Made by a program: the position numbers and the translations under genes
Assembly: GCF_000006565.2 (NCBI RefSeq)
Contig: NC_031472.1
Span: 1,606,227-1,670,226, forward strand
DNA length: 64,000 bases
Direction: 5' to 3'
From: Toxoplasma gondii ME49
Lineage: Eukaryota; Apicomplexa; Conoidasida; Eucoccidiorida; Sarcocystidae
Shown here: positions 11,301-22,798 of the stretch, piece after piece
Layout: each line of letters starts with the position of its first letter
How positions within the stretch are numbered: position 1 is the stretch's first letter
The notes under the pieces: model-generated
The model's database searches: none
What the model was told of the DNA's origin: nothing
What the model saw: only the letters and a program-made list of their open reading frames with translations

Positions 11301-14300
11301 GTGAGCCGCAAAAAAGAACAGAAACCAGGAATACTCCACATGGCCAAACACATCCATAGAGCCCACGACCACCTACCCCCGTTCATCTCTATATACACAT
11401 AACTGTCAATACATGCCTACTCAAACAACCAACATAATATACTCTCCTATATATAAATGTATATGTACATATATATATATATATATGCCTTCATACGTAG
11501 ATATGCATACATAAGCAAACGAGTATATATATATATATATATATATATGTACGAATAAATGCTGAGCGTAGTATCCGCATCCATATAGAACCATTAACAG
11601 TGATACATAAACATAAATATATATATATATATATATTTATACACTTGTCTGTGCTCGAAGTTGATCAGAGTGGTTTCAGCACTAACTTGGACTTGAGCTT
11701 CAATGGCGTGGACGTCGGCGGCGGCGAATGCCTGGTTGCCCCATTGAATGCGGAGTGACGCCCAGGACTTCTTGGCAGTGAAGAACGTTTGGAGTGCGTT
11801 GAACGTGTGAACGAGTTCGTCAAAGTCCACAAACGCCGAGGTCTCTGTTCGCAGGACTTCTTGGCATCTGCAGAAAGAAGACGTGGAAAGAAGGAATTTC
11901 TGCGGTATGTCTTGTCGGCCAAGATTGAAATTCTCGTTGTTTCGAAAAAACCCGCGAGAGATCCTCCGATACACATGACCGTTCGCGCCGACAGCAGCGA
12001 ATTCTGAAAGTGTGTTTGCAACTCGGTGGAGGCGCTCAACTCCACCACTCGCGGAGTTCGTCGCTTTAATGAAAATGAATTCCACTGCAGGGGCGTTTCT
12101 TCGCCTCACATGGCTCCTTCCCTCCCGAGGCCATGCCTCCGTTTTTCTTCCGAATGTGCGAACTACCACTGTGGCGTTAGCTGGGGAGCTTCTCGCTCCT
12201 ACGCGATGCTGCGAATACATCAATTGTTCGTCTTCTTTTCTCCAACGCGATGGAGTTTAGATTTTTGCCGTAAATTGAGTTCATCGTTTTCGGTGGGACC
12301 CGTCGCGTCCTGCCTTGCCCGTGCTCCTCCGCGGTCTCCCTTCCCTCTGTGTTTCCTTGACGTTTCTCTCCTTTCAACGCTCCAGATTGCAGAGAGTGCT
12401 TTCGTCTATTTCCCCCCAATCCAGAGCTCTTGCTTTCCTTTGGCCGGCGAAGTTCTCGTTTCCTCGCTCCAGATCTCCCTCGCGAGCCGTTCGTTCGCAG
12501 CGCGTCACCCTCCCTGGCAGTCTCTCCCGACCTCCTGCATCTTTCCACTTTGGCAGTGACAGCTCGAACGTCGTTGTCGAGGCTTTCCAGCACCGCCAGC
12601 ACTGCGTCCACGTCCGCCGTCTCTGTTGAGAAGACGACCGAGTCCAACTGCTTGTGCACCTCGGAAAGCTTCGCCTCGACTTCAGGGATGGCAGCCTCGA
12701 GCTCCTCGAAAAATCTCTCCGTGTTCGCCTCCGACGCAGAGACCGCAAACTGGATCTGCGTTCTGACAAACAAAATTCGAACGAAGACTCCGCGGACATC
12801 GGCGTTGATGGCGGAACATGCGGCAGACCCAGAGACAGACTGCAGGAAGGTACGAGGCAGAAAAAGAAAAGAGACGCTTGCCGCGAGTCTTCGGAGAAAG
12901 TACGCGCGGCAACGAGCAGTCAAAGAAGACTGAAAGACTGCACACAGGGAGAGAGAAGGCAGAGGGAAGGCGAAACGAAAGAGGAAAAGAGAGCACCGAC
13001 GAGAGCTCAAGAAAGCGAACGAGAGAGCGAACTCCAGGACGGCCAAGGACGGCATCGTATCATCAGGGAGAACGAGGACGAGAGAGAACAAGGGAACGAG
13101 CAGGAGAGTTTGGGTCGCCGAGAAGGACTGAATTTAACGTTCCTCACCGAAGTGTGCTGAGAGCCCGGGACAGTTCGACAAACTGCGCTTTGAGAGCAGC
13201 GTCGACCTTCACAGAGAATTTCTTTACGAGATCAAAGATTTCGCTGACAAAGGAGCAACGCGCCTCGTACTCGCCGAACACCGATCCCTTCACTTCTTGA
13301 AGATACGCGTTGAACTGGACGTACTGTCGACACAGCAGGCGAGCAGACAGCGAAGACAAGTGGAACGAAGTGAACAAAGAGAAGGAACGAGGATACCGGA
13401 AGGGATGCTTGCATGCCAGAGAAGGCGACTGGAGAGAAGGAAAACACAAGTCGGTAGCCTAGTGTAGGCGGAGAGACAAGAAGACAACACAGCAAGAACA
13501 GAGGCAAAAAGGCTCACGGGAGCGCCAACAAGATAGGAGCGACTGAAGCAAGGTGGAAGCAAGAAAACGGCGTCCTTTGGAAAAGATAAGATGCAACGTG
13601 TGAGCGCCTCTCTGAACGAAAGGGAAGGGCACACCCGCGCAAAAAGGAAAGCAGCTGCCGTGGAAGAAAGCACCGGTCGGCGACGACAGAACGAGACGTC
13701 ATCTTGAGAAAGGAGAGGTGAGGCGGAAAAGGTCAAAACAGACAGGGGACAGGAATGCAGTACGCGAGCACAAGGAAAGAGCGAGACGTCGAGGAGACGG
13801 AGGAAGGAATGCAAAAAGAGGATGCAAGTGAAACCACGGCAAACAGACGGCGCGCGCTCAAGAAAAAGGACCAGAGGTTCGGAAGCAGACGCCAGAGCGG
13901 CGAACCGGAGAGGCGAAAGGGAGGAGACGCAGACGCGAAGCGACAAACGAAGCCGCTTGCAAGAGTTCTGCCGTCGACAGGAACGAGAGAGAGAAAAGTC
14001 CGCGAATTCGACAAGCGTCCAAAACGAGCACACTCTTTTGATGAGAGTCTTTGCCAGCGCGCAGACTGGGTGAAACAGAGCAGCCCCGAAAGCAAGAGCA
14101 AACACAGAGCGAAAGCCTTGCCATCTGAAAAACTCTAGACGCGGTGAGGCAAGAAAGATCTACCGAGTCGATGTCTGTCGGAACTTCTCCCAGTTTCGTG
14201 GTTGCCCCCTTGATGGCCTGCAGCAGCGTCGTCATCACCCGTCCTGCCAGCTGAGAAATCAAAACGCATAAACGGCTGCGAATCCAACCATGTTTCCGGC

Positions 14301-16278
14301 ACTCCTGTCGTCTTCGGAGACGCCTGCAAGACTTGGCCGTCTCTAGCTCTTTCTTTCGAGACGAGTCTGTTCTGTGGAGGTTTAAAAATCTGGGCCTCGG
14401 CCGCTTGCTTTTCTTCATGTTTGATCTGGCCCTTCGAGCTTCACGAGCTCCACAATCGATCCTTTCGACTCAAAACCGAATCGGGTGACTTGTTGCGGCA
14501 TCCAGAAACCTACACTATGATCTCGCTTGCGTATGGACTCAAGCAATGAAACGGGATGGTTCACCTGTGGCGCTGGGCATGGGAGGATGGTTCTCTCTAG
14601 TCAGCTGCTTTGAGAAAGACAGGACTTTGTTCCTCTCCTTCTCGAGTTCTCAGACTTCCCTAACTCGACGCGACTCTTCAAGTGCTTCCCCAGACATTTC
14701 AACACATTCAGATTTGCTGCAGATCATTTCCTTCGTTTTGTTCACTTTGCCTTCTCCTTTCTTTCCTTCGTCCTTCGGTCAGTCTCTCTCTCTCTCCTCG
14801 CATCTATTCTGCCTCGATTTCTGTCGCGGATTTCTTTCTCTGTGTGCTCTGTCCGCGTCGTCCCCCTCTCCTTTTCTGCCTGAGCCTTCGGTTTTCTCTC
14901 TCGTTCTCTCTTTCTCTTCCTCTCCTTGTTTTCTTCCATCCTCCTCTCTGCCTCGCGGCTGCGTTGCTCACTGTCGGCAGGTGCTCTTGAATCACGGACA
15001 CAACTCGCTTGAGTGAAGGAAGGAGAACTTTTCGCACATTGCTGGTATCGAGGCAGAACGCGCCGACTTTCAGCTGCTGCGGCATGGCAGAAATCTCCTC
15101 GATTTTCTCCAGGTACTGCGCCAGTGTGTCGCTGGTTAACGCAGAAAACAGAGAAAGTCAGCGGAACATGACGATTCGCAGACGGAGAAACAGTCTCGGA
15201 GCTGTCGAGAGGAAGAGTGAGGCGCAACAGGGAGAAGAAACGCGTGGACAGCGCAGAAGGCGGCGCAGAATAGAAACAAGCGAGCGGTGTCCGCTTCGAC
15301 GAGCAACTATCTGTGAGACCTGGCGCGTTTCGAGACGCGAAAGTCTGAGTCTCCTGCGCAGCCGGTTCTCCTCTTTCATGCTTGCGTCTTTCTGTGTGTT
15401 CACGAAAGAACCGACGAGCAGGAAGCAGAAGGAACGCGACTCAGAATAAGGATACGACCCAGCAAGGGAGGGAAGGAAAGGGGAGAACGCAAGACCGCAA
15501 GGAAGAGAGGACGCAGAAAGCGAAGAAAAGAAAAGCGAGCCGACTCGCCACGAACAACCTCGGCTGAATCGAAGCCTGTAGTGAAACGACCGGCTTCGAT
15601 TCACGGAACTGAGGTGCCTGAAGCCTGCGAACGAGACATGTACGAGTTCCACTCGAGACGTTTACCGATTCATGATTGGCGAACGCCGAAGCCCGGAACA
15701 GCGGCAACAAAGGCTGCCCAGGAATCGACTCGCGACTCTTCAACTTGTCCAGAATACGCAAGAAAACGGAACGCGCAACTCTCTGAAAAACTGGGCCGAT
15801 GCATGCGGAGCGCTCAGGTCGCTCCTGGAAAACACCGCCACCCTCACAGCTTACTCAAAAGCCGCCAAGTCGTTCTCCTTGAAGGAGGCAAGCGTCGTCG
15901 CCTCACATCGGGTGTACAGACAGGCGAGGTGCTGAAACGAGGAAAGAAAAATGAACGCGGAAGCGAAGACTGGGCGGAGACTGCCCCGAAAACCACACAA
16001 GGGGGAAAGCGACTTCTGCCAGAAAAAAGCGACGAAATGAAACAGGGACGGCGACGCGAACGCGTCACAACGTCCACTCCAGAGCGCCAAAACGCGAGAC
16101 CAAAGCGCCTCTCCCTTCACCAGAAACGATCACACAAGCAAAGCAAAGCAACTCCCCAGAACAGTCGCTCCCAGGGCAAGAGATGCCCGCGCGATAACAA
16201 CTGCACATGCATGCACCCACTTCTCCAGTATCCATATTGCAGGACACAGCATATATATTTTTATTTGTAGCCACCTCG

Positions 16279-16311
<33 letters not shown>

Positions 16312-19300
16312 TGCATGTGTATATAGGGACAGTCTTGTGTATATCTGCCTAAAGTTTTGGTATATATATTTATATATAGGCATGCAGAGGTAGATATAGA
16401 TCTGTGCATTTGTAGAGGTAGGTGCATGGAAAAGAATAGATTTATCTTTCAATATATACAGATACATATATCTATATATATATATATATGTATATGTATA
16501 TGAACATATACAGATACACATCCCTGTGCATGCTCAGAAGCCGCAGGCGCCTGTCTAGACAGACTGAGAGAGACACACCGATATCGCACTTTGTTCGTGA
16601 ATGCGTTTTGAGTTGTCGCCTACACTGAATTGCTCGGCTGTTTGCAGGACTTGGTTGAAGAGCGTATCCACTGTTTTTCCGACGCGTTTGACGAGGTCGA
16701 GAAAACTTGTGTCGTTTGTCGGAAAGAAGGAGGCGAACAGCAAAGCGTTCTTTTCCGTCGCCTCTGTGGTCGCAAAGAGAGAAGAAAACGGAGACTTAAG
16801 AGGTTGTGCTTAGGTGAGCTTCCCATCCTTCGAAAGGCTCGTTTAATGGCAAACGAAATGTAAAAATATTCAGTTCGAAATAGGACAGGCAAGATAAAGT
16901 GAACAAGGACCCCTGCAAAGACCCTTGTAACGACTGCTCCTATCTCGACAGCGCTGGCAAATAATCTTGCACATAATTATGTACTTATATATTATAAATA
17001 CAAATATATATATATATATTTAATATGTAAACGCAGTGTGGCAAAGCATGCCAGTGCCATATATATATATATATAAATATATATAAATATAAATATATAA
17101 ATATTTATGTGTGTGAATGTGTGTGCTTGTAGCCTATGTGTATCTGCAAGTGCACATGCATTTGGTTATAGGGGAGGGTGTGTGACCGAGCGGACGGCAG
17201 CATATGCCCCATGCGGCGACAAGTCGAGAAACTCCTGAGTTCGTTCGTTTTACCTTGTGCGTTTTTCCTTTGTTTTTGGACGTGCATTCATGTGCCTAGA
17301 AGGTCTTTCTACGGTTGTGGAATGTTTCAGCTTCTGTGTTTTAGCATCGGCCTCTCGAATCTCAGTCTTAGATCCCTGCATGTTTCGCCTCATTATCGTC
17401 TGTCTTCTAGGGTGCCTGTCATGCGTTCTTCTCCTTGTGCTTCTCTCTTCCTCGATTTCCTCTGCTTTCTCCTCCCTAGGCTTCTGTGTGCTTTCTATTA
17501 TATGGTGTGCCCTTCCTTTGGTTTCCTTCCGTTTTTTAGTTCTAAAGTTTCGACGTTTCTCGTCGCACCGCCGAGGGAAGCTTCCGCGACGAAGGCAGCA
17601 ACTTGGGGGGCCTCCGTGAGCGCCGGCGTCGTTGCGACGGCTTTAAAGTTCTCGAGCAGGACAGTCTCAATTGCGCTGCGAAATGCCGCCCTGCGAGAGA
17701 ACGTAGATGGCAAATCTTCCATTTGAAACTGTGTCGCTTTGAACAACAGACCGACAATGGTCAAGCTCGTGGATGCTGTATCCAGGATTCCCTGACGAAC
17801 CAAAAAGGTCTCCTCAAATGCGAAGGTGACAGAACATGCCATGCATGCACACGACCTGGCCTAGGCGAGAACTCTCGGCGGGGAACAAAGAAAGGCTGAT
17901 TCTCCCGCCACAAAACATGCCACACGGGAAACCAACGAGCCGATGCAGCAAATCATACTACAATATATATATTTAATATATATATTTAATATATATATAT
18001 ATATATACGGATAACCATGTGTATGCATATATAGAAAGATAGGTAAATATACGCACACCGACATGTGCATGCAAACGAATAGCAACATGAGCGCCGAGAG
18101 AAGTACTCAAAGATAAGCATGTACATGCAGAGATATATTTAAGTATATTCATATATATATAGATAGATATCTATATCTATAGATATAGATATAGATATAT
18201 ATGTATATGCAAATGCAGAGATGCATTGAGAGAAGGAAATGCAGGCAAGCAGCCGGCTGGGCGTTTTGAGGTGCGTGATGAGTTCTGACTTGTTGGGAGT
18301 GACAGTGAGGCCGTTCACGTCGATCTGAAGATGTAGAAGAAAGAGAGCTTTGTCGCTTGGAGGAGGAGAGCCGTCTGTGGCGGTTCGACAGGCGTTTTGC
18401 TCGTTGCGCGTCGCTCTGTGTCTTCCTCGCCACTCGGCGGTAGGAGACGCAGGGACTTCGATCTGCTCCGCAGCCGGGGCGGAAGCTTCTGAGGCGTTTG
18501 GGAGAGCCTCAGCCTTCGCGAAGGCCTCCTGTGAAGCCGCGGAACGCAGAAGAAAAGAGCGGACGACGATTTCCAGCTACGGATCGACCGGGAGAGAGAC
18601 CAGAGGGAGAAGACACGAGAGGAGAAGATAGGGAGGAAGGTAGAGAAGTAGAGAATGAGAGGGGAAAAGAAACCAGAAACGCGGAGAGAGGGCCGAGGAG
18701 CAGACACAAAGAGAGAGAGAAGAGACAAGAGAGAAACAGGGCCAAATCCGGGGAAGAGAAACAGGCAGGATAGAACAGCAGATGGAAGAGAGTAGCCGCG
18801 AAGAAGCAAGGAGGAGAGGGCGAGAAAAACAGAGAAAAACAGAGAAAAGAAGAAGAAAGTAAAGAGAGAAGCAGACGCGAGAGGACAGAGAAGAAGACAG
18901 AGGAGAAGACAGAGACGAAGACTGGGAAGAAAACTGGGAAGAAGAGGAGAGAGAACGAAAGGAGAGGAAAGAGAAGAAGATAAGAAAAAGAGGGAGCAGA
19001 GGCAAGTCCAGAAGAGAAGAAAGACACGAAGCATGTACAGAAACGCGCGGGAGGCGTGGACTGAAGAAGCGTCCGGCCTGCGGTCTTTGTCTTTCTGTCG
19101 CGATCCTGCAACAGATGGACCGGGCGAAACACAAAAGAGGGAGAACAGAAGAGTTTTTGTTTTTTTGCTAAACGAACCAGGGAGGCGGCGAATCGCGCCG
19201 TCGATCCTTTGACAAACGTCAGGAGAGCGTCGAGGAGGAGATACTCTGTGACCTTTACGAATTTTGCGAGTTTCCGACACTGGAGGCGGGCGGTGGCTTT

Positions 19301-22300
19301 CACCGTGTACGAGGCAGGAGGCCCTGAGGCTCGAGAGCCTCGCGAGAGCGCAGACGCGTCGCGGCTGAGCCTCGCCGCCGGGCAATCTGAGAGCAGACAA
19401 AAAGGAGAAAAGGAAAAACGATGGGGGCGAAAGGAGCGTAGAAAAGGCCGCAAGGGAGAGAGAAGGAGAAGGCAAATAAAGAAAACAACTGCAACGAAGG
19501 CAAAGGGAAGAGGAGAGGCAACGAGTGTAGAAAAGCAAGAGAAAGGCGAGAAAGGGAAGTCGAAACGAGACAGGAGGAAATAAGGAAAAAGCGAAAGGCG
19601 GAGAGAATCGCGAGAGGGGAGAAAGAGCAGGAAGCGAAAAGAAGAAGCAGAGGAGTAACAGGAGGAAGAGAAACGACGAAAGAGGAGGTCGCGTTGGAAT
19701 AGAAGAGGAAACACCCCCGGGCAAGGTCTCCAGAAACTATGGACCTAGCAGTCGTCTGCTTTGCTCTACAACAGGGGATCTCGCTGCGGTTCGCGCATCT
19801 GATTTGTTCTGCACATCCCAACGAGCGAAGAGCGCGAAGAACTGTTGACGGTTTAGACTGAAGAGGCGACAGTATTCGAGAGAATTTGCGAGGCAGACAA
19901 AGGTGAAAGACAGTCACGAGAGAGACGCGCCAGTGCTCTCTCCTCGCCACGAACAGACACTGAGGGGCTTTCTTCACCGCAGCTACGCGACGAAGAACTT
20001 TTCTTCGAGAAAGACGAACGATCCACCGCCCAAAGCAACAGAGAAACAGCTCCTGAGCAAGAGCTCATACAGAGTTCGAGAGCTGTCCTCTCCTCACAGC
20101 GCGTCACAAAAGTGGACTATGTCCTCCGGTGTATTGTCCCCCCAAGGCGCCCCTCGCACACCCGATCGAGAAAACGTTTGTTTGTCCTCGTTCGATTCTG
20201 CTTCAGAGGAGCCGGCATCTTCAGCGGCAGGGACAGCCTCCCCTTTGCTTGGAACGTCTCGCGTCACGCTTGTCTTTCACGATTGTCAGGATATCACGTA
20301 TCTCTGCTGTCAGCTTTACAAGTTCGCTTGAAACTCGTTTTACACTGCCTTTCACAGACTGCGTCAGACGTTGCTCTATCTCTTCGACATCCTCGAAAGA
20401 GCTCTGGAACCCCCACAGGTGGCGGTGCTACGCCTCCACCGCTTTCGAACGTGAGTTGCAGACTCTTCTTCCAGCAAATGCAGACGAGCGTCAACTTGCA
20501 AGTATCGACGGACGAGTGAAACACTGTGTAACAGACGCCATGTTGATGACAACTGCTACGCATCGACTGTCGTCAACTGAAACGTTCTTCTTTCTCGTCG
20601 TTTAGCAGAACGTGTAAATCGCAAGAACGCGTCACCTGTCTCAACCGGTTCTCAAGCTCCCTTCGCATCCCAGAATGAACTTCTCTCTGGCTGCCAAGCA
20701 GTCGTTCTCCCGGCCCAGTGGTGTGTTTGTTTGTGTGCAGTTTTCGTCAGTTTGGCAATGCAAGTCTCTTTTCAAAAAGTGACGCGTTCGTTGTGCCTCG
20801 CCCACCGTCAGGCTGTCCAATGCGCAACGGCGCGTCTCCGCGACGACTTGTGAAGGGGACATCTAGAGAGTTGCCAGAAGACTCGAAAGCAGACTTCTTC
20901 GTCGCTGGAAAGCCATTCTCCTCCAGAAAGCTTTGCAGAGACTCCGAGCACGCTCGCGAGAGCTGCGGAGAAAGGAGCATCGGGAGAGAAGAGTTGTGAA
21001 TTGTCTCAGGTTTTTTGCGGCGCTGAATCGACTCGCCTTGGGCCTGAGAGAGAATCGGTCACTCTGTCGACGAAGAAGGACATACGCTACTCGAGAACGT
21101 CATTCCGAGCTTCCTTCCAGCGTCTGTTGTTTGATTTTCGATGCGCCTTCTCTCGTCCGATCGCCGATCTTATTCTGCAGGCTGCTTCTCTTTTCGCGCA
21201 AGGTTTCTCTGCTTGCTTTTCTGTTTTTTTTTCCAGACGCGACCTCTCTGTGTTTTGTGTGCCCCTGCTTCGCACTTTACTCTGTCGTCTCGAGAGAACG
21301 TTTTCTCTTTTTCTTTTCATCCTCGTTCGTCGTCGCGTCATCTTGGCTCTCTTGTCTCGGTTTCGTTTCCCCTGGCTTCTCTTTCTCCACCTTCACATCT
21401 GCCTGGCTTCTCTCTCGTCTCTGCCGCTGCCACCGGCTCATCTGTCGCTTGGTTTTCTTCTCGCCTTATCTCAGTGCCCCTCTTCGCTTGTCGGGAAGTT
21501 GTCTTTCTTTTTAGATTCTCCTTTTTCATTCTTTTCAAGTCGGCTGTTTTTGAGTTTCTTTCCCTTGCTTCATTTTCTCTCTTCTCAATTTTTTTTCATT
21601 TTGTATCTGCCCTTTATATTCGTCAGTCCCTGATTGACCGTCTTCTACCCTTTCCGAGTTCTTCGTCTACCTCGGCCGTGACGGTTCGCCAGACTTTACG
21701 GAGTTCGGCGACCAGTTGCTGGCGGCGAGAGGCTTGGAGTTCGAGGAACAGGTCCAGTGCGGAGGCGCCTTCGCCGTGGAACAGCAGGCGGGGACAGGCC
21801 GCCAACTTCGTTCCACAAGCGCGAATGCTCAGCAGCGCCTTCCGAAGAACACCGTCCAAGCTGAAGAGATTCTTCTGCAGGATCGACGCGCACAGTCTGA
21901 ACAGAAGCCACAGACGGGGAACGCGGCGAGGAACAGCGGTGCAAAGAGACAATGAGAAGAGCAGACAAGAGAAAAAGAGGACGAGATGGCGAGAGCAAAG
22001 AGGCGGGGGCCAAACGCGCGAGAAGGAGACAAAAAGCAGGAGGGAGGGACTTCGAGGGAAAAGGATACCCCCAAGAGAAAGTCAAGAGTGAAAAGAGAGA
22101 AAAGTCATGAGTGAAAAGAGAGAAAAGTCATGGGTGAAAAGAGGGAAAAGTCATGAGTGAAAAGAGAGAAAAGTCATGAGTGAAAAGAGAGAAGAGCGAT
22201 CGCGAAAGACGGAGAAGCAGACAGCTCGAAGGAGAGACAGAATGCCAGAAGGAGAACGAGAACGGGCGTTTGCTGCGACTTTGAGGTGTCTCTTCAGCTG

Positions 22301-22767
22301 ATTGCCGTGAGAAAGCGAAACTCGACACAGAGACAGAGACTCGGAGTTTGCTGGAACGGACCTGAATCGGACTTCCCTCATGACGGCTTTCCAGATGGAC
22401 AGAATTCTCCACTTGTGGTAGTTTGAGAAAAAGGGGATAGCGATGATTCTCCGGAACTTCTCTTGGTCTTGCTCCCAGGCTTGGAGGGAATGAAACTCGG
22501 TCTCGCCTTCTCGGTAGTGAACCACCCCGCGAGAAGAAAGCGTCAAATAGTCCTTCGGATTCTTCTCTGCAAACGGAACGATGCGGTAGCTGTAGGGAGC
22601 CGTCCTGCGAAGGCAAAAAAACAACGCACACAGCTGAAACTGTCGCCCATCCATCTCCACACCACTCGAGTAAATGTCCACAGCGAACAACATGCAATGA
22701 ACCATACATATATATATATATATATATATGCATATGTATATGGATATATATATGCATATATATATGC

Positions 22768-22798
<31 letters not shown>

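Noticed and set aside
13290..14105. Minus-strand frame of 271 residues, hydrophobic and Cys-rich
   Set aside because: It covers an intron between dynein exons 14250-14164 and 13323-13148, whose phases join directly. No domain was recognised.
17178..17240. Possible tRNA D-arm (tgaccgagcggacggc)
   Set aside because: No matching anticodon stem, T-arm or acceptor stem follows at the right spacing.
18315..19724. Minus-strand frame of 469 residues rich in Leu, Ser and Phe
   Set aside because: Pyrimidine-rich intron sequence. The real dynein exons here (18528 downward and 19323-19178) are in other frames.
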